Assembly (NCBI GenBank): GCA_024231955.1
Contig: JAAEPZ010000012.1
Location: 1-64,000 of the forward strand
DNA: 64,000 bases
Direction: 5' to 3'
DNA from: a bacterium
Lineage (GTDB): Bacteria > Krumholzibacteriota > Krumholzibacteriia > JACNKJ01
Positions 52,810 to 61,223 of the stretch are shown here, one piece after another. A program made the translations under genes and the position numbers. The notes below the pieces were generated by a model, which worked only from the letters and a program-made list of their open reading frames with translations, did no database searches and had not been told where the DNA came from. How positions within the stretch are numbered: the first letter of the stretch is position 1; every line of letters starts with the position of its first letter.

Positions 52810-55377
52810 CTACTTGACCAGAACCAGTTTTCGACTCAGGTCGAGGCCCGTCGCCGATAGGCGGGCAAAGTAGATTCCGCTTCCGGCCCGTTCACCGCTT
52901 TCGGTACTGCCGTTCCAGACAACGCTGTGCGGACCGCTCGTCATTGTGTCCGTGATGAGCTTGCGCACCAGACGACCACGCGTGTCGTAGATGTTCAGCC
53001 GCACCGGGCCGTCGGCGGCCAGGCTGAAGCTGATCGTTGTCGTGGGGTTGAAGGGGTTCGGGTAGTTGCCCGACAATGCCGTCACCGCGACCGGGTTGTC
53101 GTCAACGCCAGTGATGATCGTACTCATCCCCTTGATCTCGAAGTCGTCGCAGTAGAAGCCATCCTTCTTCTGCGAGGTGTCGGTGGACAGGAGGAAGCGG
53201 AACCTGACCGCGGCCTCATCGTCCCAGGGGCTCAGATCGACGGTGTTGTAAACCCAGCTGAACTGATTGTCATCGAACAGCGGCACACCATCGGGCTGCG
53301 TACCCTGACCGCTGCCGCTCGTGGTGTGCTGGGTGGCGAGATCGGTCCAGGAGCCGCCATCGTCGGTTGTGATCTGCAGGCGCACACAGTCCCAACTGTC
53401 CTCAATCTCCCACTGGGCCCAGAAACTCAGCTCAGGGTCGGTCAGTCCAACAAGGCTGACGGCCGCGGCCATTTCGCAGGCGCTGGACTCATTGTTGGCG
53501 TAGTCGGTTCCGGGGCTGTCCGTGAGACTCATTGTCGGGCTCTGCGCCTCTTCGTCCGAGACATCCCAGCTGCCTGTCCAGTTACCCGGACCACTCTCCA
53601 TATCATCGCTGAAGAGTACGACCTCGGTCGTGGCAAAGAGGGTAAAGTTCTGCTCGTGGTTGTCACTGTTCACGATAACGACAGCCTCATCGGATGAATA
53701 GCCTGTGCAGGCTACATCAAAGAGGTACTCGCCATAAGGGAGATCAACCTCGTAGAGGCCGCCAGCGCCCGCCGTGCTGTAGGCGGTGGTGACGTAATTC
53801 CCGGCGGGCGATGTCGAGATGACGATCGTGGCGTTTAGCGGCTGCCCGCCCGCCGTGACCGTACCGGAAACGAGCCCGGATGGCTCGGGGGTGAGGGCGA
53901 CATCCTGAACTGTCTCGGTGCCCCAGGTGCTGCTCACGCCATAGATAGTCGTCGGCAGATAGCCATACGCTTCGTAGGTGATGTCAAAGGAGCCGGTGTG
54001 GAGGAGCTTGTAGTAATCGCCGTTCTGGGGATCGGTTTTAACGGGCGCGTCCTCGATGCCGGCCACCGTGATGGTCGCATCGAGGGGCAATCCCGATTCG
54101 GCGCTGGTCACTACACCATGCACGCCGTAACGGGCACACTTGACGAAGTGCTTCAGGCTCTCGCGATTGTCCTCCCAGAGCGGATCGATCCGGCTGGCGT
54201 CGGGCCACTTGACATCGTTCAACTCGAGGGTGACATCGATACAACCGGTGACGTAGTAGGACCAGTCCTGAACACTTCCCTGCACCATGTACCAATCGGC
54301 GCCGTGGGTGATGCCATTCGTGAAGCTGCCGTTGTACATGGGGCTATTGTAGTAGCTGTACTCCAGGGACATCAGGATGATCGCGGCATCATCGGGAGCG
54401 CGATCGTAAGTATAATCCCAGGGATAGTTCACGACCAGCGCGCCGGTATGGGAATTGGCGCTGATGACGAAGTGGTGGCTGTTCGCATAGCTCATGAAAT
54501 GGATGTTCTCGATCTCCTGAGTCGGATGCGTCCCGTCGGGTTCGGGGAAGTTCCGGTTGAGATCGACACCGTTGCTGTTTGAACGCTGATGGGCCGAATT
54601 TCCGTCGGGATTATGCAGCGGCATGAAGTGAATTTCGTAGTTGTCGACCAGATAGGTGACATCTTCATACCCGGCTTCGCCATAGTGATCGGTGAGGAGC
54701 TCGACAAAATAGAGGTACATCTCTATACCGACAACCTCGTCGCCATGCATCGTGCTCGAAAGCCTGACCTCAGGCTCAACCTCATTGGTGTTCACGTTGG
54801 CGGAGATGACTATACCGTGCAGCGGACGTCCATCAACGGAGGTGCCCCAGTTGAATGTACGGGCCAGTGCGGGGTGGTCGGTTTCGGTTTGATCCAGTAT
54901 GGCGCCAATCTGGGAGTTATTGTGCCATTCCCCCTTCTCGCCGAACACTGCGGCATCACCGCCACGGGAGTATTGAGAAGCCCAGGCGCTCTCGGCAGCT
55001 TTCCGGCCCTGCATCTCGTAATCGACCAGACGTTCGCAGATGAATCCTGCGCGCTCCAGAGCCATCAGCTCCTCGGTCGTAACACGGGGGCTGAACACGA
55101 TGTGACCGGAGAAGGGGGTGTCCCCAACTACGGTAACCTGCTCACGATTGAAGGAGGCGATAGGGACCCGGGCGAGGAGGATATCCAGCCCACGGGCATC
55201 GCTGAGCTGGATACGTACAGGGAAATCGCTGAAAATCCGCTCTTCCCAAAGAGGTAACCCCTTGTCGTCCACGGGGATCTCACTGGCCATGGCCGATACG
55301 GAAAGGGTTAGGAATCCAAGCAACAACAGCACATGACCAACGCGCCATGCAAATGTTCGCACTTTAGCGGTATTCAT
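52810..55377 (-). CDS. Secreted M14 zinc carboxypeptidase with sorting domain
   Basis: About 855 residues from the ATG at 55375-55377. Signal peptide (to ~31, AMAS). A prodomain is followed by the M14 catalytic domain with zinc motif MHGDE (H-x-x-E), the substrate-binding LNRNFPEPDG, the third ligand in ISANSHTGA and the catalytic Glu in TLELNDVKWP. Then two carboxypeptidase-regulatory-like beta domains, a MAM-like domain (DDMESGPGNWTGSWDV), and a C-terminal sorting domain (NYPNPFNPTTTISFSLA ... GSGIYFARL). All catalytic residues are in place. A short TTG-initiated extension is possible. Followed by a terminator, then the S8 gene. Confidence 0.92.
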   Translation of the reverse strand: MNTAKVRTFAWRVGHVLLLLGFLTLSVSAMASEIPVDDKGLPLWEERIFSDFPVRIQLSDARGLDILLARVPIASFNREQVTVVGDTPFSGHIVFSPRVTTEELMALERAGFICERLVDYEMQGRKAAESAWASQYSRGGDAAVFGEKGEWHNNSQIGAILDQTETDHPALARTFNWGTSVDGRPLHGIVISANVNTNEVEPEVRLSSTMHGDEVVGIEMYLYFVELLTDHYGEAGYEDVTYLVDNYEIHFMPLHNPDGNSAHQRSNSNGVDLNRNFPEPDGTHPTQEIENIHFMSYANSHHFVISANSHTGALVVNYPWDYTYDRAPDDAAIILMSLEYSYYNSPMYNGSFTNGITHGADWYMVQGSVQDWSYYVTGCIDVTLELNDVKWPDASRIDPLWEDNRESLKHFVKCARYGVHGVVTSAESGLPLDATITVAGIEDAPVKTDPQNGDYYKLLHTGSFDITYEAYGYLPTTIYGVSSTWGTETVQDVALTPEPSGLVSGTVTAGGQPLNATIVISTSPAGNYVTTAYSTAGAGGLYEVDLPYGEYLFDVACTGYSSDEAVVIVNSDNHEQNFTLFATTEVVLFSDDMESGPGNWTGSWDVSDEEAQSPTMSLTDSPGTDYANNESSACEMAAAVSLVGLTDPELSFWAQWEIEDSWDCVRLQITTDDGGSWTDLATQHTTSGSGQGTQPDGVPLFDDNQFSWVYNTVDLSPWDDEAAVRFRFLLSTDTSQKKDGFYCDDFEIKGMSTIITGVDDNPVAVTALSGNYPNPFNPTTTISFSLAADGPVRLNIYDTRGRLVRKLITDTMTSGPHSVVWNGSTESGERAGSGIYFARLSATGLDLSRKLVLVK

Positions 55378-55578
55378 CTTCAGCACATCCTGTTTCAAAA
55401 ATGGGGTGGCAGGAGCCCGACCTGCGGCATATCCGGTAGTTCTCCAGTATCGACAGGGGCATTGCCGGCACTATTAATGAGAACTGTACTTATGAATTGT
55501 ACCATAACAGCCCCGGATATTCCATCAGGGGATACCATGAAGTCCCATACAGGTGGAGATTCTAAGGTATGCCCCGGA

Positions 55579-56424
55579 TCAGGGCAGCTCCTCAATAGCC
55601 TGTACAACCGACTTGATAATCCAGTCCGGGGTTGAGGCTCCGGCGCTGACCCCAACGGTTTCAGCCTGCCGGAACCAATCCGCACGCAGTCCGGCGACAT
55701 CCTCCACCTGGTGGGTGCGCGAGTTGCTCTCCTGCGCTATCTCGGTCAATCGGCAGGTGTTAGCGCTACGAAATGACCCGACGATGATCATGACATCCAC
55801 CTTGAGAGGTAGTTCACGGATATCCCGTTGATGGGTTTTGGTCGGCCCACAGATCGTGTCGATATAGCGCAACTCCCGAACGAGCGGGATCAGTTTGGAG
55901 AGAATCTGGAGCACATTGTCGATATTCTGGGTTGACTGGACGACTACACCGGCACGGCTCAGACGCTTGACAACCTTCTCCGGCACCTGCTCCGGCGACG
56001 AGAGGACGATCGCCCCCTCCGCCTGCTCTGCGATACCGACCACCTCATCGTGCATCTCGTCACCGATGACGATGAGTCGATATCCCTCTGCAGCCAGTGT
56101 GCGCGCCGCCTCATGGATTTCGTGAACCAGTGGACAGGTGGCATCCACGATCTTCAGCCCCGCCGCACGAGCTTGATCGTAAAGCTCCGGAGCGGCGCCA
56201 TGCGCACGGATGAGCAGCGTGCATGGCTCGGTAATGCTCTCAATGGTTGGGGCCACCCGCACCCCCGCCTGCTCTATCCGCGCCACAACATGTTCATTGT
56301 GAACGATATCCCCGAGCATGACGACCTTATCGCCGCTGGCGGCAGCCTCCAAAGCAATGGTATAGGCGCGTTTGACGCCGAAACATTGTCCCGCACTGCG
56401 CGCCACGATGATTTCCCGATTCAA
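55579..56424 (-). CDS. ispH: 4-hydroxy-3-methylbut-2-enyl diphosphate reductase
   Basis: Last enzyme of the MEP isoprenoid pathway, converting HMBPP to IPP and DMAPP with a 4Fe-4S cluster. The three cluster Cys are conserved: Cys14 (SAGQCFGVKRA), Cys97 (VDATCPLV) and Cys192 (DTICGPTKTHQR), with the catalytic HNEHV and SAGASTP. 281 residues from a TTG at 56422-56424 that has GGGAGG 6 nt upstream; the longer ATG frame adds a non-homologous 19-residue extension. Normal length. Single gene. Confidence 0.95.
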   Translation of the reverse strand: MNREIIVARSAGQCFGVKRAYTIALEAAASGDKVVMLGDIVHNEHVVARIEQAGVRVAPTIESITEPCTLLIRAHGAAPELYDQARAAGLKIVDATCPLVHEIHEAARTLAAEGYRLIVIGDEMHDEVVGIAEQAEGAIVLSSPEQVPEKVVKRLSRAGVVVQSTQNIDNVLQILSKLIPLVRELRYIDTICGPTKTHQRDIRELPLKVDVMIIVGSFRSANTCRLTEIAQESNSRTHQVEDVAGLRADWFRQAETVGVSAGASTPDWIIKSVVQAIEELP

Positions 56425-56513
56425 GTCACACCTCCCGGGTTGGATGATACCGAACTTAGAGCGCGCGGGTCGGCATGTCAATTGAGCCCTTGGGCGGATG
56501 TCTGCAAAGGAGG

Positions 56514-56549
56514 AACCCCATTCCAGGTGGTGGAGCCTGAAACGGGGTT
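56514..56549 (-). terminator. Probable terminator of the HExxH peptidase gene
   Basis: A 14-bp stem with two G-U wobbles (56514-56527 with 56536-56549), 8-nt loop, lies 19 nt after the stop. The tract after it on the minus strand (CCTCCTTTG) is only moderately T-rich. Confidence 0.5.
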
Positions 56550-56568
56550 CTGGAGGTATCCAGGGATA

Positions 56569-57624
56569 CTAACCTACAAAAATCATCTTGTGACTGATCT
56601 GCTGTTCACCCAGCCGAATGTGGGAAAAATAGACGCCGGAGGGGAGTGCGTCGCCGGAATTGTCGCGGCCATCCCACCTGAACTGCATCTCGGTCTCTTC
56701 CAACGTGCCGGTATGGAGAGTCTTGACCAATCTACCCTGGACATCAAACACGCGGACATTGAGCGACTGCCCCAATGCGGATGCGGCGGCGGTTACGGTG
56801 ACCTGGGTTTCCGGGTTGAAGGGATTGGGATAGTTGGCGGCCTTCAGAACGGAGGTCCCCTCCCCCTTGGAGAAGGAATAGGCAAGGTTCACGATGAACT
56901 GGCTCAGACCGGTAACCTGCGAAGGCAACGAGAGCGAGCTGTTTTCGATATTGCCGGAGTAGTTGGCCAACGCTCCGCCGAACAGGAAACGGAAGTCCTC
57001 TGCAAAGATCTCGTGGGGACGATTGCGGTGACTGCTGCTTGAGCAGTAAACGACATGGTTCTCGATATCGCGAATCTGACGATACTCATTCCAGGCGGCG
57101 ATATTGCTGTCATCCATGTGGGCATAGTGAAACACATGCCCCAATTCATGGGTGACGACCATGTGAGTAACCTCTTCAGGGATACTACGGGCACCGGGGC
57201 TCAGGAAGATCTTACCCTTGATGGCCGAGCTGCTGGTCAGTGCGACGCGGGGCAGGGGCAGGACGTAGATCTCTACCCTATTGATCGGTTTGTTGAAAGT
57301 GATGGCGTCAAGCGCGGCGACGACATTGTCGATTTTGTGAGGGAAATAGCGTTCACCCTTCGGATTTGATGTCAGAGGAGTCAAGGTCAACTCACGCAGG
57401 GGGTATCCGGGGATGGCCAGGTAGAGCCGGCCTTCAGAGCGGTATGCGTAATTCTCAAGAATGTAGTCGCCATCGTAGATTGTAGCTTCAGAACCGTTCG
57501 CGAAGGAGACATGCAGTGGGTCGGCGGCCAAGGCAACCTGACCCAGGAAAAGCACAATCATCGCCAGGCAGAGGGCGAAGACGTTGCGAGAGGTGCTTTT
57601 CCGATCTTTGGTTGAATTCCGCAT
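56569..57624 (-). CDS. Secreted HExxH zinc metallopeptidase-like protein with sorting domain
   Basis: 351 residues. Signal peptide (to ~34, ALAA|DPL). The domain at ~40-220 contains HELGHVFHYAH (His159-Glu160...His163) with a downstream Glu-rich motif (HEIFAEDFRFLFGG) that may supply the third ligand, as in gluzincin-type folds. I cannot place it in a named family. The last ~85 residues form a sorting domain (NYPNPFNPETQVTV ... SGVYFSHI). AAGGAG lies 5 nt before the ATG. Compact for a secreted peptidase here, with almost no linker between catalytic and sorting parts. Confidence 0.82.
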   Translation of the reverse strand: MRNSTKDRKSTSRNVFALCLAMIVLFLGQVALAADPLHVSFANGSEATIYDGDYILENYAYRSEGRLYLAIPGYPLRELTLTPLTSNPKGERYFPHKIDNVVAALDAITFNKPINRVEIYVLPLPRVALTSSSAIKGKIFLSPGARSIPEEVTHMVVTHELGHVFHYAHMDDSNIAAWNEYRQIRDIENHVVYCSSSSHRNRPHEIFAEDFRFLFGGALANYSGNIENSSLSLPSQVTGLSQFIVNLAYSFSKGEGTSVLKAANYPNPFNPETQVTVTAAASALGQSLNVRVFDVQGRLVKTLHTGTLEETEMQFRWDGRDNSGDALPSGVYFSHIRLGEQQISHKMIFVG

Positions 57625-57972
57625 TTGAACTCCTTCAGGTGAATCTGCCCGCTATTCCGCATAGGCTGTTCCCTGAAAGGATCCTGCAATCTCTCGATGG
57701 GAGTCAGAAACCGAAGTGGTATTCTGCATTGGGACAACAGCCCCTAACCACACCTATCCTAAAGAGTTAGGCATGTGTCGTGCAAAACCACGCCTCAATC
57801 CTGATCTGAACATTTTGAGGATTACTGGACTGAGCAATTCGACAAGCTGAGGGGTTGGGGCAGAAGACCCAGGCCTGAGGGAGCAGGGTTTCTTAACACG
57901 TTGAATTTGTGGGAGTTGAGTTCTTTGCCCCAGAATCAGTGTATTTGGGGCATTAGACGCAGCGGGCTAAGT
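57625..57972. other. Intergenic region
   Basis: No gene is supported. It should hold the promoter of the HExxH gene (none convincing by eye) and the 3' end of the Omp85 operon. A 7-bp inverted repeat TGCCCCA/TGGGGCA (57926-57952) without a T-tract lies 20 nt after the Omp85 stop and may be a weak terminator. Confidence 0.4.
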
Positions 57973-59406
57973 CTAGAATTTTAAACCGGTTCCGAGATGA
58001 AAGCAATAATTGTCCTCATTATCAAATCCGACCTCAAGCCGAAGAACATCTCCAAAGGGGGTATAGAGGCGAATTCCCCCTCCCAAGCCAAACGCATCAA
58101 TGAAATCACCTGAAGGGACGAATGGTGTGTCTCCATTCCAGAGGAAGCCACCATCCATGAAGAGACAGTTCTCCGTCTGGATATCGACAATACCGACAAC
58201 CGGTAGCTTGATCGTGAATGCCGGTAGGATTGAGTTACGTAGTTCAGCATGCAGAATAAGGTTGTGGCGACCCACAGCTCCATTCGCTGTATCATTGAGA
58301 TCCCAGCCGTCGAAATGCCCGGATGGGAAACTCCTCACGGAGTTGAGTCCCCCCAGGGACGACACTCCACGATAGAACAGCTCCCCCCAGCGAGTACCGT
58401 TCTCCATGGCAAGAACACCGACAAAACCATGGTTGAACGCTCGATACCCATTCCACCGGAGATGTGTGCGAAGCATATAGATACTGCTGCCCAGGATCTC
58501 GTCCGCCAAAGAGGCCTGCACCTCGAAACGTCCGCCGGTTGAGGGGTGGATGAAGCTGTCCCGGGTGTCCCTGAAATATCCTATAGAGATGGTATTGGTT
58601 CTCTCGCGCCGCTTGTCCCCATCGACATCAAAGCGGCGATGCCCATAGGAGAGCTCCATGAAAAGCCGATGATCCAGTGGACGCTGTCGATTCAGAGAGA
58701 CAAGAAAGCCGATCCGTGTGAAAACCTGGTAAAAATCTCCAAAATCCTCAACATCTTCCCGATCCAGGTACTGGGTTTTCAGGTAGTGCGCTATCGGGAT
58801 CGTCCCAAACCAGGGGCGGCTGACATTGATACGGAAGAACTTCCTGTATCCTGTAGAGCCCTCCACAAACAGACTCTCACGCCCCCCCTGCAAGCTCCTA
58901 TGACGGTAGACCATCCCCGCCTGTAATCGCCCATCCTGAAGCTGTCCTGTAGGGTAGGCGAATCCCCATTGAGTATCTCCACGCTCCACAAAGAGATATA
59001 TGAGTTCAACGCCACCTTCGACGGGACGAGGCTCAACCTTGACCTCGGCAAAGAGCCCAAGACCTTTGAGGAAATTCACATCCCGGGCCAGGATCTCACA
59101 ATCAAGTGTGCTCCCCGGCAACAGGAAGAGTTCTCGGAGAATGGTCTCATCTTTGGTTTTGAGGTTGCCCCGTAGCCGGATCGCACTGATGATGCGACCT
59201 TCCAACTCGACAACCTCACCGGATTCCACACGTATTGCCGTCTCAATCGCAATTTCAGGCAATACTACAGATGAGTCGGTCGCAGCCCAGCCGAGGGAGA
59301 TCAATCCGGCATTCGCTGACGCAATCCACAGCAGGACAACTGAGAATTGAGTCAGTGAATATCGAAAAAGCCGCCACCGGCGGCCATTGTTCTCTTTGTG
59401 ATACAT
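57973..59406 (-). CDS. Short Omp85-family outer-membrane protein (single POTRA)
   Basis: About 477 residues from an ATG at 59404-59406 (GGGGGA 7 nt upstream). Signal peptide, then one recognisable POTRA domain (~60-140: ISAIRLRGNLKTKDETILRELFLLPGS...GLGLFAEVKVEP), then a C-terminal barrel of the bacterial surface antigen type (GGLNSVRSFPSGHFDGWDL, like the Omp85 RGY/VRG strand; C-terminal LHLGTGLKF). BamA has five POTRAs and ~800 residues, so this is not BamA. It resembles TamA/TamL- or two-partner-like short Omp85s. It is 72 nt downstream of the bactofilin-like gene and probably the last gene of the ECF-sigma operon. Confidence 0.85.
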   Translation of the reverse strand: MYHKENNGRRWRLFRYSLTQFSVVLLWIASANAGLISLGWAATDSSVVLPEIAIETAIRVESGEVVELEGRIISAIRLRGNLKTKDETILRELFLLPGSTLDCEILARDVNFLKGLGLFAEVKVEPRPVEGGVELIYLFVERGDTQWGFAYPTGQLQDGRLQAGMVYRHRSLQGGRESLFVEGSTGYRKFFRINVSRPWFGTIPIAHYLKTQYLDREDVEDFGDFYQVFTRIGFLVSLNRQRPLDHRLFMELSYGHRRFDVDGDKRRERTNTISIGYFRDTRDSFIHPSTGGRFEVQASLADEILGSSIYMLRTHLRWNGYRAFNHGFVGVLAMENGTRWGELFYRGVSSLGGLNSVRSFPSGHFDGWDLNDTANGAVGRHNLILHAELRNSILPAFTIKLPVVGIVDIQTENCLFMDGGFLWNGDTPFVPSGDFIDAFGLGGGIRLYTPFGDVLRLEVGFDNEDNYCFHLGTGLKF

Positions 59407-59477
59407 TGAGTGTTCCCCCATGAGGAATTTAAGGGGGAGGATGAAAGGGTTCAAGTCATTACCGGGATGGCACCTGA

Positions 59478-60581
59478 TTATTGAGATGTCACATCTCTCG
59501 ACCCGATACGGGATAAAACAACAGCCCCCAATCCCGTCAGGGTGAGCAGGATGCGAACGAATCCGAAAATACCGTGTAACTGCGCCATGTACGCCAGCAT
59601 CCAGAAAAAGACCACCCAGAGTGATACCGACAGGAATCGGTGCATACCATGTGCCTCGAAGGTGAAACGGGAGAAAGTATAGATTGGTACTAGCCAAGCA
59701 ATAATCATCAAGCCGACAATGGCAATGATACCAAGAATCGCCACGGGGATGCCAATCAACACAAGTACGAGCAGGGCAATCAGGATAGCTGCCGGAATGA
59801 GAAGAACAATGGAGCTGCCGACTGTCAGAAGCCCCACCAGCATGCTGAACCAGGGACGATGTCGGAAGGCCTTACTGAGGTTTGGAATTCTTTTGGCCAA
59901 GAGAAACATCCCGATCCAGGCCAACAGCAAGGTTCTGAGCAGCTGGGAGAACATATTCCCACGGTTAAAGGGGCTGAAGATTGGATGGAAACCAACGTCA
60001 TACCAATCCCAATCCCAGTCGTCGTTGAATAAACCCCATACGTTTGTCGAAATCGGGGTTACTTCACCGATAATTTCTGCACCAGCCGAGATATCGACTT
60101 CACCGCCGATACTGAGGATGTCTCCAGTGACGGAGGAGCCATCGAACAGGTAGACATCACCAAGGATAACAACAATCTCGCCTACAACTTCCCCATAGAT
60201 TTCCAGATCCCCACCGACGATGACCATGTCCTTCTGGACACTCTGATCCTCGTCAACAATCACATCGCGCCCGAAGATAACACTTTCATCGTCATAATCA
60301 TCATATGCCGTAAATGGGCGGATTTCACGTTCGAACGAGTGTTCCCCGGATTCGAAATCGGACTCTTCCTCATCGTAAAGAACAATACCGGAGTCATCAA
60401 TGAGAACTCCACTCACCATCTCGCCAGTTTGGTTAGCATCCGCATCGGTGGAGGAGCTATCCACATCCTGAGCATATGCATATGTTGAAATGCCCAATCC
60501 AGGGAAACCCGCAGACCAGACAAGTCCACATAACAGCAACGACAGTATTAGTCGCGACTGATTAGAGCGAGACCAGGACAT
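59478..60581 (-). CDS. Exported polymer-forming (bactofilin-like) protein with membrane domain
   Basis: 367 residues. A signal peptide or anchor (to ~38, AYAQ) is followed by an acidic linker (~40-100) and a beta-solenoid of the bactofilin/polymer-forming type (~100-170: DMVIVGGDLEIYGEVVGEIVVILGDVYLFDGSSVTGDIL). After it come 4-5 TM helices (~210-350). Usual bactofilins are cytoplasmic, so the signal peptide places this solenoid outside the inner membrane. Overlaps the anti-sigma gene by 20 nt, and Omp85 follows. Function unknown. Confidence 0.75.
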   Translation of the reverse strand: MSWSRSNQSRLILSLLLCGLVWSAGFPGLGISTYAYAQDVDSSSTDADANQTGEMVSGVLIDDSGIVLYDEEESDFESGEHSFEREIRPFTAYDDYDDESVIFGRDVIVDEDQSVQKDMVIVGGDLEIYGEVVGEIVVILGDVYLFDGSSVTGDILSIGGEVDISAGAEIIGEVTPISTNVWGLFNDDWDWDWYDVGFHPIFSPFNRGNMFSQLLRTLLLAWIGMFLLAKRIPNLSKAFRHRPWFSMLVGLLTVGSSIVLLIPAAILIALLVLVLIGIPVAILGIIAIVGLMIIAWLVPIYTFSRFTFEAHGMHRFLSVSLWVVFFWMLAYMAQLHGIFGFVRILLTLTGLGAVVLSRIGSRDVTSQ

Positions 60582-61218
60582 TACTCAGCACTCCCTTGAT
60601 CCTGAGACGGTAGATGGTGAAGACAAGCACGACTGGGGTAATTGCGACAAGCAGAATTAGCGCAATTGTGCTCGTGGGAAGCACTGAGCGAAATACACGC
60701 TCGAACTGAACAATGTTCTCGATTTTGATAAGAACGGGCTGGATGAACTGGCGAGTCTGACCTTGAACATCATGCAGTGTCTGCACGATTTGGGGAATAT
60801 CACGGCCACCTTCAACTAAAGTTCGTCCAACAGTTTCACGAAGATAATCTGGAGTCGAATCGTAAATCGTGAAGACCTGGCCAAGCATCATGACCAAGAG
60901 GAGGAGGGCAACGGGCAGCGAGAACCATGCGAGACGACCATGTCTGACCTTGGGACGAGTAGCTTCCTGAATTCTGACCCGAGGCAGGGCACTGGCGAGG
61001 ACACTCTCTGTAAATCCGTCAGGGACAGGGAATTGCTCCAGATCACCAAGCATAGAGAACAGTTCTTTCTCACGGTCCATGGCTCGACGACAATCGGGAC
61101 AGCGGTTCAGATGCGCCAGCAAAGGCCCCCTTAGGGCCTTGGACAGATTTCCATCAAGGTAGTCACCTAGGGAATCCCTGACCGATTCGCAGCGATTTCT
61201 GTAACGCACTTTCGTCAT
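60562..61218 (-). CDS. Zinc-finger (zf-HC2) anti-sigma factor
   Basis: 218 residues. The N-terminal zf-HC2 motif is in place (CESVRDSLGDYLDGNLS then HLNRCPDCRRAM), and two TM helices follow (~98-116 and ~184-206), with a short extracytoplasmic part between. It should bind the ECF sigma encoded two genes upstream and release it on an envelope signal. GGAGG lies 10 nt before the ATG. Five nt after the DUF4097 stop, and overlapping the bactofilin-like gene. Confidence 0.87.
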   Translation of the reverse strand: MTKVRYRNRCESVRDSLGDYLDGNLSKALRGPLLAHLNRCPDCRRAMDREKELFSMLGDLEQFPVPDGFTESVLASALPRVRIQEATRPKVRHGRLAWFSLPVALLLLVMMLGQVFTIYDSTPDYLRETVGRTLVEGGRDIPQIVQTLHDVQGQTRQFIQPVLIKIENIVQFERVFRSVLPTSTIALILLVAITPVVLVFTIYRLRIKGVLSNVLVSL

Positions 61219-61223
61219 GTCGA

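Noticed and set aside
57926..57952. TGCCCCA/TGGGGCA inverted repeat as the Omp85 terminator
   Set aside because: No T-tract follows on either strand; kept only as a note in the intergenic entry.
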